Notes: a model not told the origin generated them from the letters alone. A DNA stretch of 64,000 bases from Paulinella micropora (GCA_019918135.1 WBZZ01006424.1:175001-239000), one strand, 5' to 3'. Shown: positions 31,717 through 42,400, numbered from the stretch's first letter. A program made the numbers and translations.

Positions 31717-32345
31717 TCGCGTACGTTGGCGAAGTCCAGGGCGGGTGGGTAGAGATAGTTCTCATGTTCAGGGTCGTCGAGCTCCGGGTCGTCGAGCTCC
31801 GGGTCGTCGAGCTCCGGGTCGTCGAGCTCCGGGTCGTCGATGTCGTCAGTTGCATCTTCGTCAGGGATGGTTGCAACGTCTGTGGTATCTTCTTTCGGGT
31901 CCCTTATTGCTTCTAATTCGTCAAATACGTCTGCCATTAACACGAATTCGAATGCGTGTGAGTAGTCATGACGTCGTAGGCGATCGCGTAGTTCTTCAGC
32001 TTCCACACGTCCGGCAGGTGGGTAATAGCTGAGCGGTGGTCTCACGTTGTCGTTGAACAGTGGTTCTATTTCAGGTGTGTATGGTGCTGGAGGCGGTGAA
32101 CGCTTCACATCGGACGGCGCGTCGGGTATGTTGAGTATGCGTTTCAGTTGCTTCTCCAGTTGTTCTCGCCATCTTTCGCCTGCTGCACCTACACCGTAGG
32201 GTTCGTGCTGTTCTTGTACGGTCTCATCTGTTCCACTTGGAGGTGGTGAGAGCATAGTCCATGGTGGGTCCGTCTCGTTGATTGATACGCTTCGTCGAAG
32301 TTGGGTATGTCCGGCGTGGTAGCGGCGAGCGCAGCTAGTTTGCAT
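31434..32345 (-). pseudogene. Gag-region ORF of copia element 1 with DDPEL repeats
   Basis: 303 residues. A helical N-terminal half (GERWREQLEKQLKRILNIPD) is followed by at least four perfect DDPEL repeats (about residues 178-197; 15-bp tandem repeat at 31776-31840), a segment ADVFDELEAIRDPKED, and YVLMADGNPLTWSTAHATDG, which leads into the protease. No capsid signature is recognised. The DNA repeat is almost perfect, so it expanded recently. Confidence 0.5.
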
Positions 32346-33009
32346 CCGGTGTCGAAGAGGTCACCTCGTAGTCTTCTTCGTTTTCCGTGAAGTTAAGGTG
32401 GGCGTGTGATTGTGCCGCCATTGTGGCCGTCCTGGGGTCCACACGTCTCCCCCTCGTCGTAAATTCATCTAGGCTCATCGCCATATCTACCATTGTGGGT
32501 GAGTCTATGAACAGTGGTGCGTGTGGTCCACCTTCGCGGTAACGTAACAGATGTTGAAATGCGAGGTCGCCTAGCTCGGGCTGGTCCGTTGGTATGCCGA
32601 GTAGATCGTATCTCGTTCCCCTTTCTCGAAGTCGGTTGATGAGTGGATGCCGCTTGGCCATGTTGCACAACTCTTTGTGTGCCGGCCAATCGGTCCTCTG
32701 ATGATCGGTGTTGCAGTAGTAGACGAGTTGACATCCGCTGCAACGCTTCAGTTTCCCTTCTTGGTTGCTGCAGTAGGTGCAATCCCATCTAATGCTGCCG
32801 CGTCTGGTTTCGCGTATAGTCTTGCAGTCGACGCAGTCTGGTTTGGTTAGTGCCCAGTTCTCCGGGAGTAGTCGGAAGTCCTTCACGATGCTCCAGTAGG
32901 CCAACTCATCGGTGGTAGGGTGACGAAAGCAATGATGTGCATCTGTCCAAGCGAAGGTGTATCGTCGTTCTGTTGGCTGTGAAACTCCAGGTACACGTCT
33001 GTATTGCAC
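32335..33009 (-). pseudogene. MYND-type zinc-finger ORF within copia element 1
   Basis: The frame contains a complete MYND signature: CTYCSNQEGKLKRC, then CSGCQLVYYCNTDHQ and DWPAHKELC, with all seven Cys and the His in the standard spacing (about residues 76-114). MYND fingers bind Pro-rich peptides and are found in host chromatin and signalling proteins. Immediately before it another Cys pair (CVDCKT) is present. The ORF lies between the 5' low-complexity ORF and gag/protease on the same strand, overlapping the latter by 11 bases. It may be a captured host domain or a separate host gene fragment. Confidence 0.75.
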
Positions 33010-33545
33010 TGGTTGGCCGTAGGGTAAATGCTTCGATGGCTTGTATGCGTCTTATTGCGTCCTTGTTGTCCGTAGATGCATTCGCTGAAGTCGTCGTCGG
33101 GGCCAACGGGGTAAAGCACTCGGTCTGCAGGTTCGGTGGGATAGGTACCGTGAAACTTGAAATGGGTGATTCCTCATTGTATGCCATTGACGGGGTAGGC
33201 GGTGTTTCGCTCATCGAGGTGTCCTCTGCGCTGGGTGAGCTCAACTGTCGCTGTCGATGTTCTCCGATGGGCGTTGAGGTAGGTTGCTCTTCTTGACGGT
33301 CTTGCTCTGATGTCGTCCTGTCTTCCGGTGCAGGTGAGCTCATAAAGCTCTGTGTTGGCACGCGCGGGGATTGTGTAGTTGTTTCCGGCGGTTGTTGCGG
33401 TGAACTACCTGGTTCACGTCGTGCTCGTCTCGGGCATCTTGTCCGCATGTGCTCAATACCTGTTGAGCCGGGCGCGTCTTGAACTAGCAGCGATGGTAAC
33501 ATCCACGGATCCGTTCTTGGAAGGAAATAGTTGAGGGGTGTGGAA
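32906..33545 (-). pseudogene. Ser/Thr/Pro-rich ORF at the 5' end of copia element 1
   Basis: A disordered, Pro/Ser/Thr/Gln-rich frame (for example SSPQQPPETTTQSPRVPTQ) overlapping the MYND frame by about 100 bases. The apparent N-terminus (MSAISTP) lies at the junction with element 2 and is not trustworthy. It probably continued into the MYND protein before a frameshift near 33000. Confidence 0.4.
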
Positions 33546-34720
33546 ATGGCAGACATGAAGGACCTTGCCTTCGCCTACCCGCCGAAAGGATATGAAAACG
33601 AAAGTGACCCTTCAATGATTTTATTGTTGAAGAAGGCACTTTATGGCACCCCTCAGGCGGGGCGAAGATGGTTCGATCATATTTCAGCAAGCGTGGGGCA
33701 GATATTAGGGTACAAACAATCCACACTGGACCCTTGTATTTTCTTTTTGCCTCAGGTTAGGAACCGGCCGAAACTACCTCTCTACCTACTACTACGCACA
33801 GATGACTTGCTTGTTTTTCATAGAACCACAAACGAGCATGAGGCCCTGTTTACCGAATTGAAACATTCATTTAGGGTGAAAGATTTGGCCCAGGTTAGGA
33901 CGTTCTGTGGTTTGCAGTTTGTTAGGACATCAGAGGCATAGTAATACATCAACATGAATATATTAAGGGCATGCTTAGGGATTTCAACTTTCACGAGGCC
34001 AAGCCGGTGGCTACCCCTGCAGCCATGACTGACCCTCCACCTGCGAATAAAGAAGCAATGCTTCGGCGTTTCTCGCTTCCTCGCTTGCTCGGTGCCCTCC
34101 TCTGGCCGGCAACCCAGACTCAACCTGCGATCTCCTACGCAGTCAATCACGCAGCCGTGCTCGCCTCCAAGAAGCCTGATGTGGCCTACTCCGCAATAGC
34201 CCGCATCCTTCGATACCTTCGAACGCCAAGAGGCATTTTCTTCCCGTTTCAAACCCGTAGGTTTGAACTTATTTCCTTTTCGGACAGCAACCTCGGGGGA
34301 TGTGAGTACACGCGACGTTCGAGAACGGGTCAACGGCACATGACGACCGGCCCAATAGCATGGAGTTCGAAGCGTCAACCAACTGTCGCGCTGTCGACCC
34401 AAGACGCTGAAACCATCGGCAACTCTACAACGTGCCGGACAGTGATCGCAATCCTACACATGTGCCAAGACATTGGCATCCCGTTGAAGACGCCGGTCAC
34501 AATCAACAACGACAACCGGGGGGCAGTGCTGAATGCAACCAACGGCATGAGTACCGACCGCACGCGTCATCTGGCCCTCAAGCACCATTACGTGGTGGAG
34601 CGAGTACGAGCCGGGGAGGTGATCGTTCGACATGTGCCCACGAAGGACAACCTGGCTGACTTGATGACGTAGTCACTTCCAACTCCGCGATCTTCAGAAA
34701 TAGTCGCACAGTTTACTTTT
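33546..34720 (+). pseudogene. Partial RT-RNase H of copia element 2
   Basis: Frame 33531-33941 holds KKALYGTPQAGRRWF and TDDLLVFHRTTNEHE. A frameshift near 33935 leads into 33971-34672 with SFSDSNLGGCEYTRRS, TQDAETIGNS and DNRGAVLNATNG, ending NLADLMT and a premature TAG. The paralogue in element 1 reads ADMLTKSLP here, so the stop is a decay mutation. Only the second half of RT is present. Confidence 0.88.
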
Positions 34721-34877
34721 TTACTTAAGGACGTTATACCTCATTTCGAGGCGTAGTGCGATTATTACTTCCGCTTAAACACTAAGGATAGACTTACAAT
34801 AACAGACTTGCTATACCGTTGTAAGGACCTGCATCCTTTGATGCCACTATTGACTGAAAGTTTTTTTTTCTTTTCAG

Positions 34878-35413
34878 TGTTAAAGTAGCTTTAACATATA
34901 TCATATTATGTTCTATTATATACAATCATGAACATAGTTACTGCTTATTACATCTATGTTACTATATCATCACCTATTTCACCATCAGTTATACATATTG
35001 TTATGCCGAGGGGAGAGTAAGCAATAATATTTACTAAATATATTGTTACCTTTTTATGGTCAATTTCACGACATAGCAATTATAATTAGGCCGGATTACA
35101 TTCATTGCCATTTATATATTTGCCTATCATATTTATTATTCGTTACAGCAATATTGCCATTATTCATATATTAGTTACCAGTTATATACATTGGCCCATA
35201 CTGATGCCATATCATAAGTTAGGCTACGAAGCCAGTATATAAATTTATGGTATTTATTTACTCCTCGTGATTATAAATTTATGGTATTTTGGATTGAGTT
35301 CAAGTCATTGGTTCTTAACCATTGATTAAATTCATTATTATCGTTTCAACCTTTGATCAAAGTACCTCAGCGTAAACAATTATTTAAGTATCCGGAGACA
35401 ATGTCTACTAGCA
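34878..35413 (+). repeat. 3' LTR of copia element 2
   Basis: Starts TGTTAAAGTAGC after a TTTTCAG stretch and ends TCTACTAGCA, giving TG...CA ends and 536 bases. Inverted match to 27289-27807. Confidence 0.85.
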
Positions 35414-35419
35414 TACTTT

Positions 35420-36067
35420 CTAAGAACTTCTGGGGGGAACCATAGGAGGCATCATCATCACCATCTCCCTCAGACACCGCCTCCCCCTCACTCCTCTCTC
35501 TCTTTTTCTCTCACTCGCCTGAGGGATTCCCTCTACTGCAACCTCAACGTCTTTACTCTTTTCTGTATTTGAGTTTGGACGTTGTACAGTTGGAGTAGAG
35601 AGTGTCCGGCTTGTGGAAGAGGAAGATGCAGCACCTGTGTCGTGAGTGGAAGCATAACTATGCGAGGATGAGCTGGTGGGTGGTGTGCTAGGGGGTTTTC
35701 TGGTCCACTCCCTCATGACCCATTCCATAGGGGCTAGCATAAGGGTACCCTCAAGGGGAATGGTCCCCCTATTCAATTGCGCCTTAATGGTGGCCAAAAT
35801 GTATCCCCTAGTCTGCTCTGCGGCAATGTGATGTGAGCAAAAATCATTCCCGTGAGTTTCCATCCTTTGAACACATTTTGCACCTGCTCTATTAGTCCGA
35901 GCGGCCCCAAGCTTCCAAGAACACCGGACCCCAACCCGGTTGAACCCTTCACACTTTTTAGCAGCAGAAACCGCAAGTGTGCTCTCCTTTACTGGTTTTG
36001 CCCATAGGTTGAGTAACGGACCTGGTTCTTCTCGTAAATGGTTAGATGTAGTTGTCCGGGTTTTCAT
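35420..36067 (-). CDS. Unknown ORF with a Cys/His cluster
   Basis: About 215 residues from ATG at 36067. A cluster KKCEGFNRVGVRCSWK ... CVQRMETHGNDFCSHH (about residues 39-82) resembles small zinc-binding modules that read C-x-G-x-x-x-x-G-x-x-C ... C-x-x-H. A Ser/Thr-rich stretch follows, then a basic end. It lies between the copia LTR and simple repeats; whether it is a host gene, part of a retroelement or a chance frame is open. No introns are apparent. Confidence 0.35.
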   Translation of the reverse strand: MKTRTTTSNHLREEPGPLLNLWAKPVKESTLAVSAAKKCEGFNRVGVRCSWKLGAARTNRAGAKCVQRMETHGNDFCSHHIAAEQTRGYILATIKAQLNRGTIPLEGTLMLAPMEWVMREWTRKPPSTPPTSSSSHSYASTHDTGAASSSSTSRTLSTPTVQRPNSNTEKSKDVEVAVEGIPQASERKRERGVRGRRCLREMVMMMPPMVPPRSS

Positions 36068-36110
36068 CAAAACCTTTCTGTAACCTCCCTCGACACGTCT
36101 GAGACCCCAT

Positions 36111-36125
36111 CCATCCTCCTATCTA

Positions 36126-36165
<40 letters not shown>

Positions 36166-36175
36166 TCTATCTAAT
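36111..36175. repeat. TCTG/TCTA tetranucleotide repeat
   Basis: Short array of TCTG then TCTA units. Confidence 0.9.
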
Positions 36176-36179
36176 GTAC

Positions 36180-36672
36180 TTTGAATACTGCTGGCATTGA
36201 AGTGTTGATGCATGCATCGAAATTACCTTTCGATGCATGAATTGAAATCTCGATGCATGAATTGGAAATGTGTATTGATATTTCAATGCATGCATTGAAA
36301 ATAAATTCAATGCATGCATTGAAATATCAATGCACATTTCAAATGCATGCATTGAGATTTCAATGCATATGCATTGAAAATCATTTCAATGCATGCATTA
36401 AATTAGTAACCGGTATTTTTATTAAATAAAAGTGTGTTGACTAGGCCTGTTGACTAGAATGCATTGCCAACATCCATGAATGCATTGAAATGTCAATGCA
36501 CATGTATTGAAAATTCAATGTGTGCATGCAACGATGTGGATGCATGCATTGAAGAAAATTTTCCATGCACGATTTGGATGCATGCATTGAAATTCATGCA
36601 CTGAAATTTCAATGCATGCATCGAAAAAATTTTAATGCATGTGCATTAAAACATTTTAATGCATGCATTAAT
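36180..36672. repeat. Degenerate satellite of TGCATGCATTGAAA units
   Basis: More than twenty copies of a 10-16 base unit built on ATGCATGCATTGAAA, in both orientations because ATGCAT is self-complementary. Unit spacing is irregular, unlike a CRISPR or a simple head-to-tail satellite. Confidence 0.8.
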
Positions 36673-36679
36673 TCTAAAC

Positions 36680-36867
36680 GGGATCATAGTGATAGATGGA
36701 TAGATGGATAGATAGGTAGATAGATAGGTAGATAGATAGGTAGATAGGTAGGTAGGTAGGTAGATAGATAGATAGATAGATAGATGGATAGATAGATATA
36801 TAGATAGATAGATAGATAGATAGGTAGATAGATAGATAGATAGGTAGGTAGGTAGGTAGGTAGTAGG

Positions 36868-36906
<39 letters not shown>

Positions 36907-36963
36907 GTAGGTAGGTAGGTAGGTAGGTAGGTAGTAGGTGGATAGATAGATAGATAGATATAT

Positions 36964-37032
<69 letters not shown>

Positions 37033-37070
37033 TCACATAGAGATAAATAGATACATAGATAGACAGATAT

Positions 37071-37102
<32 letters not shown>

Positions 37103-37150
37103 CACATAGATAGATAGATAGCACATAGATAGATAGATAGCACATAGACT
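36680..37150. repeat. GATA/GGTA tetranucleotide array
   Basis: About 470 bases of GATA units with GGTA, GGAT and CACATAGATA variants. Long reading frames on the minus strand are artefacts of the 4-base period. Confidence 0.92.
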
Positions 37151-37640
37151 TCATCACTAGCATACCGATTTCTTTAATGTTACCATTCGGATTTTTGAAA
37201 GGCTATCATTTGCATTTTTCAATGCTAGCAAGCAAAGAGTCACAATTTACAAACAAACTTTTATTTCTTCTTCTTGTTTTGTGGTTTTGGCGTTGCACTC
37301 TACAAAAACAGCACACTTACGCTCTCTCCAGTTGTGGACATGTGTATCATGTGAAATACCTGTTTGTGTTAGATCATATTAATACAATATATTAATTCGG
37401 TTGGACAGTACGGGCCGGCATATGTAATGTGTGTCGTTAGAGCCATTACGTGTGTCCGGCCTAATACGTTCCCGCTCTTTGCCTTGGCGCGTTCTTCTAA
37501 TAAAGTTTAACTTGCAGGCGATCTACTCAGCTTAGGTTTGACTCCGGTTCAGTACAGTAGTCTAACAGGTTATGAAGCCTTGAAGCGTGATATAGTAAAG
37601 CCTGATAGACTTTATTCACTTATTCTATTTTTCAGCGTTT
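37151..37640. other. No gene seen; possible LTR/leader of the following gag fragment
   Basis: Mixed sequence without a supported ORF. It precedes a gag-like ORF, and contains TTCTAATAAAGTTTAAC (AATAAA at about 37500), which would fit an LTR polyadenylation signal. A matching second LTR is not present, so the boundary is not claimed. Confidence 0.35.
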
Positions 37641-37643
37641 TTC

Positions 37644-37780
37644 GTGGTGTGTGGAAGGCTACCACAGAACAAACGAACTGGTGACGTGTGGAAGGCTGTC
37701 ACCAAATCAGGTGAATTGTTGGAACGTGCGGAAGGCTGCCAACAAAAACCTTGGGTGGAACGTGCGGAAGGCTGCAACAT
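37644..37780 (+). repeat. Tandem hairpins sharing the loop GTGYGGAAGGCT
   Basis: GTGTGGAAGGCT or GTGCGGAAGGCT occurs four times at 37649, 37686, 37726 and about 37762. The first three are enclosed by different but self-complementary arms: GTGGT/ACCAC, TGGTGAC/GTCACCA and TGTTGG/CCAACA. The fourth has no clear stem. The arms change together while the loop is kept, the mark of an RNA structure. They lie upstream of the gag-like ATG at 37900. Confidence 0.65.
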
Positions 37781-37899
37781 AATGTTAATCCAACTGTTCA
37801 TCACGAAGAAATACTTCCTAGTCCAGCTTCACTAAAACTAGTGAGAGCAAATCTGGTGGTCGAGGTTTTCTCCTACCTTCCGCCCTCTGAAACGCTATT

Positions 37900-38457
37900 A
37901 TGTCATCTCATAACTCCGACTTAATCAAATTTAGGCTGGAAACGCCTAAGTACGATCATGGGAAAGAATGGGAGCTGTGGGAATACACCTTTATATTATA
38001 TCTATGATTGGTGCCACACGGTCACGCCCCCAGAAATCCTATCATTATTACCAGGTTTCCAGACTCATGCCTTAGCTCAGCCGCTGTCTATCCATGTTCC
38101 TCCTGACTCCCCTGACCCCTTTCAATCACCTAAAGGAGAGGAAGAAGAAGGAACAAGCAAACAAGAACAAGCAGAGGCCAAAGTAGAGGCTAAGGTTAAG
38201 AAAGAGGAGGATAGAGATGCATCTGCTGAACCGCCAACCATCATACCAACTGAACAAAAATCTGAAGTGCCAATGGCGACTGGGACCAACAAGCCCAAGC
38301 CGCTACTTGCATTAAGATTTAGCGATCAGTATTATGAGCAACAGAAAAAGGAAAAAAAAGCAAGGTTGAATAGACTTCTATATGCTTTCTTACTTCAATC
38401 TTGCGCTCATGATAGGAAAGTGATGGCTATTATGAGACAGGGGGAACCGATGGGGTA
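37900..38457 (+). pseudogene. Gag-like fragment of another LTR retrotransposon
   Basis: ATG at 37900 begins MSSHNSDLIKFRLETPKYD and reaches WELWEYTFILYL, the kind of helix that starts many Gag capsid domains, before a TGA stop. The adjacent frame (37958-38457) continues with PEILSLLPGFQTHAL, a Lys/Glu-rich stretch and a helical end (YEQQKKEKKARLNRLLYAFL). No protease or polymerase follows: PLV sequence begins at about 38460. The element is therefore a 5' fragment, or was cut when it landed in the PLV. Confidence 0.45.
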
Positions 38458-38566
38458 GCCTGCTTCTTGGCCCTCAAGAAACATTATGGGGGCCCCTTGA
38501 CCTCATAAAGTTTGAAGAGGACCAAAGAAGATAATTACTCTTTTTCTAGGGTCATTTTCAAGAAAA

Positions 38567-38680
38567 ATGCCTCCTAGAAAAAGGGTCTTTAAATCCCAAA
38601 TCACCATTTTTAAACAAAGAAGAAATCAAAGAGAAATCAAGAGGAAATCAAAAAGGACATATATCGACAGAAGGAGATAA
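38567..38680 (+). CDS. Very small basic protein
   Basis: 37 residues (MPPRKRVFKSQITIFKQRRN and an Arg/Lys-rich end). It is too short for function assignment. Start context and basic charge resemble the ORF at 26663. Confidence 0.35.
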   Translation: MPPRKRVFKSQITIFKQRRNQREIKRKSKRTYIDRRR

Positions 38681-38703
38681 GCTAAAAGGATAAATGAAAA
38701 TTG

Positions 38704-38726
38704 ATTATTTTACATTTATAAGAATA
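38704..38726 (+). promoter_or_regulatory. Candidate PLV promoter motif, copy 1
   Basis: ATTATTTTACATTTATAA followed by GAATA, 18 bases upstream of the ATG at 38745. The same 23-base block with one change is at 39090-39112, upstream of another small ORF. Confidence 0.5.
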
Positions 38727-38744
38727 GTATTACAAATATAAAAG

Positions 38745-38938
38745 ATGCCAAGCAAAAAATCAGAAGCAGACAAAGAAATCAAAACCAAAATTAAATCAAT
38801 TACGATCACGATGAAACGATGTCGTTATTCATACAAGCTAATAAAGAAATGAAAGAAGAATACAACAAGCATTTTCCAGAAGCGAAAGCACACAACTTGT
38901 CAGTTAATTATTTCACTAGAGAAAAAAATGGTAAATAG
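38745..38938 (+). pseudogene. Two overlapping small ORFs, possibly one frameshifted gene
   Basis: 38745-38852 (MPSKKSEADKEIKTKIKSI) and 38819-38938 (MSLFIQANKEMKEEYNKHF, then PEAKAHNLSVNYFTREKNGK) overlap in different frames. The second reads naturally on from the first if one base is lost near 38815. Both are charged and helical, without a domain. Confidence 0.3.
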
Positions 38939-39086
38939 ATACAAAAAAGCGAATGAATTTTGGAAGGAGAAAGAAAAAGAGTTAGAAGAAAAGCAAGCAA
39001 GAACACGAAAAGAAAATATCAAAATATGTATATGTAGTGAAGCATTAAGAGAACTAAGTATGAGAATGGCTATACATAATATATAA
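38928..39086 (+). CDS. Small charged protein
   Basis: 52 residues (MVNRYKKANEFWKEKEKELE to MRMAIHNI), mostly helix. It overlaps the preceding ORF by 11 bases, so it may be its continuation. Function unknown. Confidence 0.3.
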   Translation: MVNRYKKANEFWKEKEKELEEKQARTRKENIKICICSEALRELSMRMAIHNI

Positions 39087-39089
39087 TTA

Positions 39090-39112
39090 ATTATTTTACA
39101 TTTATAAAAATA
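39090..39112 (+). promoter_or_regulatory. Candidate PLV promoter motif, copy 2
   Basis: ATTATTTTACATTTATAA followed by AAATA, 39 bases upstream of the ATG at 39152; see copy 1 at 38704. Confidence 0.5.
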
Positions 39113-39151
39113 TATTCATATTAATATAAATATAATTGTGACAGTGAGACG

Positions 39152-39358
39152 ATGCCAAGACCAAAACTATACGAAGAAGAAGCAAGACGAAAGAGAAATA
39201 ACGAGAAGGCTCTCGCATACTACTACCGCCACCAAGAAAGGTTGAAGGAGGAAAGAAAAGCAAAAGCATTCGAGCAAAAGCAAGAACTCAAAAGCATAGA
39301 GGAATACAAAAAGAAGATACAAGAGTTGGAAGACCAAATAAGTAAAATAACGGTTTAA
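39152..39358 (+). CDS. Small coiled-coil protein
   Basis: 68 residues from ATG at 39152, preceded by the shared AT-rich motif. A basic N-terminal half (EEEARRKRNNEKALAYYYRH) is followed by a heptad-like C-terminal helix (YKKKIQELEDQISKITV). It resembles short bZIP- or scaffold-like helices, with no assignable function. Confidence 0.45.
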   Translation: MPRPKLYEEEARRKRNNEKALAYYYRHQERLKEERKAKAFEQKQELKSIEEYKKKIQELEDQISKITV

Positions 39359-39490
39359 TTCCCTATAATTTTTTTTATTCCTGGTTAAAATATTTTTCAT
39401 CTAAAGATATATAATCCATATAATAACGGTAAAAGATTAATTAATTATTTTTAGAAAAAGTATCTTACCTTATATATACATAACGGTAAA

Positions 39491-42400
39491 ATGTCCAAAC
39501 CGCCTCTACCACCCAGACCAAACAAGCAATATGTTCAACTCCTTCAGGCTAAGGCCAATCTTAGGAAGACTAAGACGAAAGAGAGCAGACCCTTAATTCT
39601 TCAACTTCGTAGCAAGAAGAATGTGCTAAAAGAGACGAAGACCCGAGAAGCGAAGCAAAGAGAATTCAAGGCATCACCCTGAAGTCAGAAGGGATAATCA
39701 GTTGAACTCTCTAACATACAAGTTTAAAGATTTAGATATCAACTTCTACGACACCAATGAACTAGAAAATAAAGTATTGATACCAGCTATCTGAGATGCC
39801 AGAAGGGAAGGGATAACGAGTAATGCGGATGTTCATATATCCATAACATACTCTACGGCACCTGCTAATGAAAGATACGATAGATATCTAAAAAAGAAAA
39901 GTTTTAATTCATTCTTGCTTCGTGAATACGATACTAAATTTATGGATGCTCTATACGAGTATAACATAAACAACGTGGAAGCGAGCGAGAATGGATATGA
40001 AAGATATATACAGTATGTTGTGATAACCATAATCCAAGAGAACGGCGGAGGATGCTACAACGGAAAAACTGAAAAGAGAACTAAGGTTGTCGAAAGCAAA
40101 AGGATATCACCACCGAGCAAAAACAACAACTGCTTATTTTCTTATGTAAGGATACTAGATATTTATCCACTCAACAGGAAGAGATGTAATGATATTAGAG
40201 CAGTCTTCAAACTAGACCCAGACATCTTTATACCATTCTCAATAGCAGTTGAAATCCTTAACAAATACATAAAGCAAGGGAAAACATATGAAATAACAAA
40301 TGCGATAACCAAGGAAACAGTCAGGACCAACCAAGACGGAGAAGAACCAGACAAACTGATTTTTCTAGATGGCGGGCATTATTATGAATTAATTAAGGAA
40401 TTTAAGAAGCGGTGCGAAGACTGCTTTAAATTATACATAAAGAAACATACCTGTAGTCTTAGTAAGAAAAAGTATGCGGACATTAATTTAAAAAAGAATA
40501 GCATAAGACACCTAACAACCAAGTTCCATCCAGAAGAAAAAATCAACAACGACCAAATTCTTCATTACGACTTGGAGACATTTAAACCTAGAGAAATAGC
40601 GGATGGTTATGATACTCATAAATGCTACATAGTCGGATATACTCAGGGTTCTGAAGGCTTTCAATACATAGCGGGCGATAATTGTATTAACTTATTCATA
40701 GATGAGCTAATTAAACGAGGCAAGCTTATAAAAGAGGGCTGGCAACCGAAGCAAGTTGAAACAAAGCAAAAGCGTAAGAAGAATAAGAAGGAAGAAAAAC
40801 CGCCGGTCCTATATGTTAATGAGTTTAACGGGGCGAACTTTGACCACTACTTCATTAAGCAGGCACTCCTTAGTAGAGGCATCACACCCAAAACATCAAA
40901 AATAAATAACGGCTCTATCATCTGTCTAGAGTTTGAAAATGTTAAGATGTGGGGCTTTAAGAAGCATTCTCAAGGCAGTCTCAAAGTAAATTTGAAAGTA
41001 TGGGTTGTAAAATTCTCAAGGGCGACTTTGACCACGACCAAGCGAAAAGATTGGAAGATATGGACGACAACATGAAGCAGGACTGTTTAGCCTACCTAAG
41101 GAATGATGTTATGGGACTAAAAGAACTATATGATAAGTTAAATACTGAAGTATTTACAAATCATCAAGTTAATCTAACATCCTACTTTTCAACTTCAAGT
41201 CTGGCTTTCAACATATGGAAGAAATATGTCGACGGCAAATACGAGGTGAGACTTCCAACAGTGGAGCAGGAAAGAGCCTTTAGAAGAGCCATTATCGGAG
41301 GCAGGACTTAATACCCATCTAAGAAGCAATTTACCTCAAGCCAGTTTGAACAGTATATGAAGAAAGAAATTAGTTATGACGAACTCGTGGATTACCTCGT
41401 AGATGCTGATGTCGTCTCTTTGTATCCATCCGCGATGTTGAATGAATTTATGGTGGGTGATATTAAGGAAAAAATCGGACCGTTTGACACGCACCACCTT
41501 CAAATCGGCATCTATAATCTTGATTACATTTCACCAAAAAATCTACTACATCCCAGAATTGGACAGCGAGACCATATGGGTTCTCTTAAATGGAAACTGG
41601 CGGATATGAAAGATCAATGGCTAACGAGTGTAGATATTGAGGATATGGTTAAAGAAGGTTATGAGGTCAGAATTCACAAAGGATATTATTCAGAAAAAAG
41701 TGCGACCGTCGTCAAAGACTACATAGACGATATGTTCAAGGCAAGGATAATGCGGTGAAAGGAAGCCCGCAGTATCTAGTCGCTAAACTATTTATGAATA
41801 GCCTATACGGTAAGATGATACAGGGACCCATTCCTTCTAAATCAACTTACATACGAAGCAATCAAGAGTATTGGGATTTTTGGAGCAGTAATCAGATAAC
41901 CGATATTATTGAATTCACAGACCAAGAAGGAAAACCTATGTGGCACATCACAGGCTTACCCCGCAATCCAATCTCATTAGAAAGTAGCATAATCAAACCT
42001 TCACACTATGGGACATTCATTCTATCATATAGCCGTCGCATTATGTTTGACTACATTAAAGAAGCCAACCCCGACAGAAGTATTGAAAATGACTTTTACT
42101 ACACAGACACTGACAGCTTACATATTCACGCGAGATGTGCGAAAAAAATAAAGAGGTTGGGAGATAAGCAATTAGGAGGTATTGGAGATGATATTGGAGA
42201 TGGATGTAAAATGATAAAAGGAATATAGATAGCACCTAAACTGTATGAATTAGAATGTACGACGAAAGATGCTTTTACTGAGGGTATGACGAAGGCAGAT
42301 CTAAAACTTATTAAAGATGGAGTTCATATTATAACCACTAATGGTATGAAAAGATACTTTCATTTCAGAGGTAAGGGGCTTGACCCTAAGAAATTAAACC

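Larger units (their letters stand above)
27289..33545 (-). mobile_element. Copia-type LTR retrotransposon 1, with MYND-finger ORF
   Basis: Minus-strand order from 33.5 kb downward: Ser/Thr/Pro-rich ORF, MYND-finger ORF, gag/protease region, GAG-pre-integrase finger, integrase core, reverse transcriptase, RNase H and LTR. Integrase before RT is the Ty1/copia order. No 5' LTR is found; the 5' side abuts an oppositely oriented copia fragment near 33546. Several frameshifts make it inactive. Confidence 0.85.
33546..35413 (+). mobile_element. Copia-type element 2, 5'-truncated, inverted relative to element 1
   Basis: Begins abruptly at ADMKDLAFAYPPKGY, an internal RT position, and continues through RNase H to an LTR at 34878-35413. 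Its protein and LTR sequences closely match element 1 in the opposite orientation. The head-to-head junction with element 1 lies at about 33546. Confidence 0.85.

Noticed and set aside
36180..36672. CRISPR interpretation of the ATGCAT units
   Set aside because: Units are short, palindromic and irregularly spaced, without constant repeats or spacers; the context is eukaryotic.
36684..37163. Tyr/Leu/Ser-rich ORFs and possible CRISPR-like array
   Set aside because: Period-4 GATA repeats read as three residues in rotation; no unique spacers, so not CRISPR.
37400..37640. LTR annotation before the gag fragment
   Set aside because: An AATAAA is present but no second LTR or clear TG...CA limits could be paired in the window.
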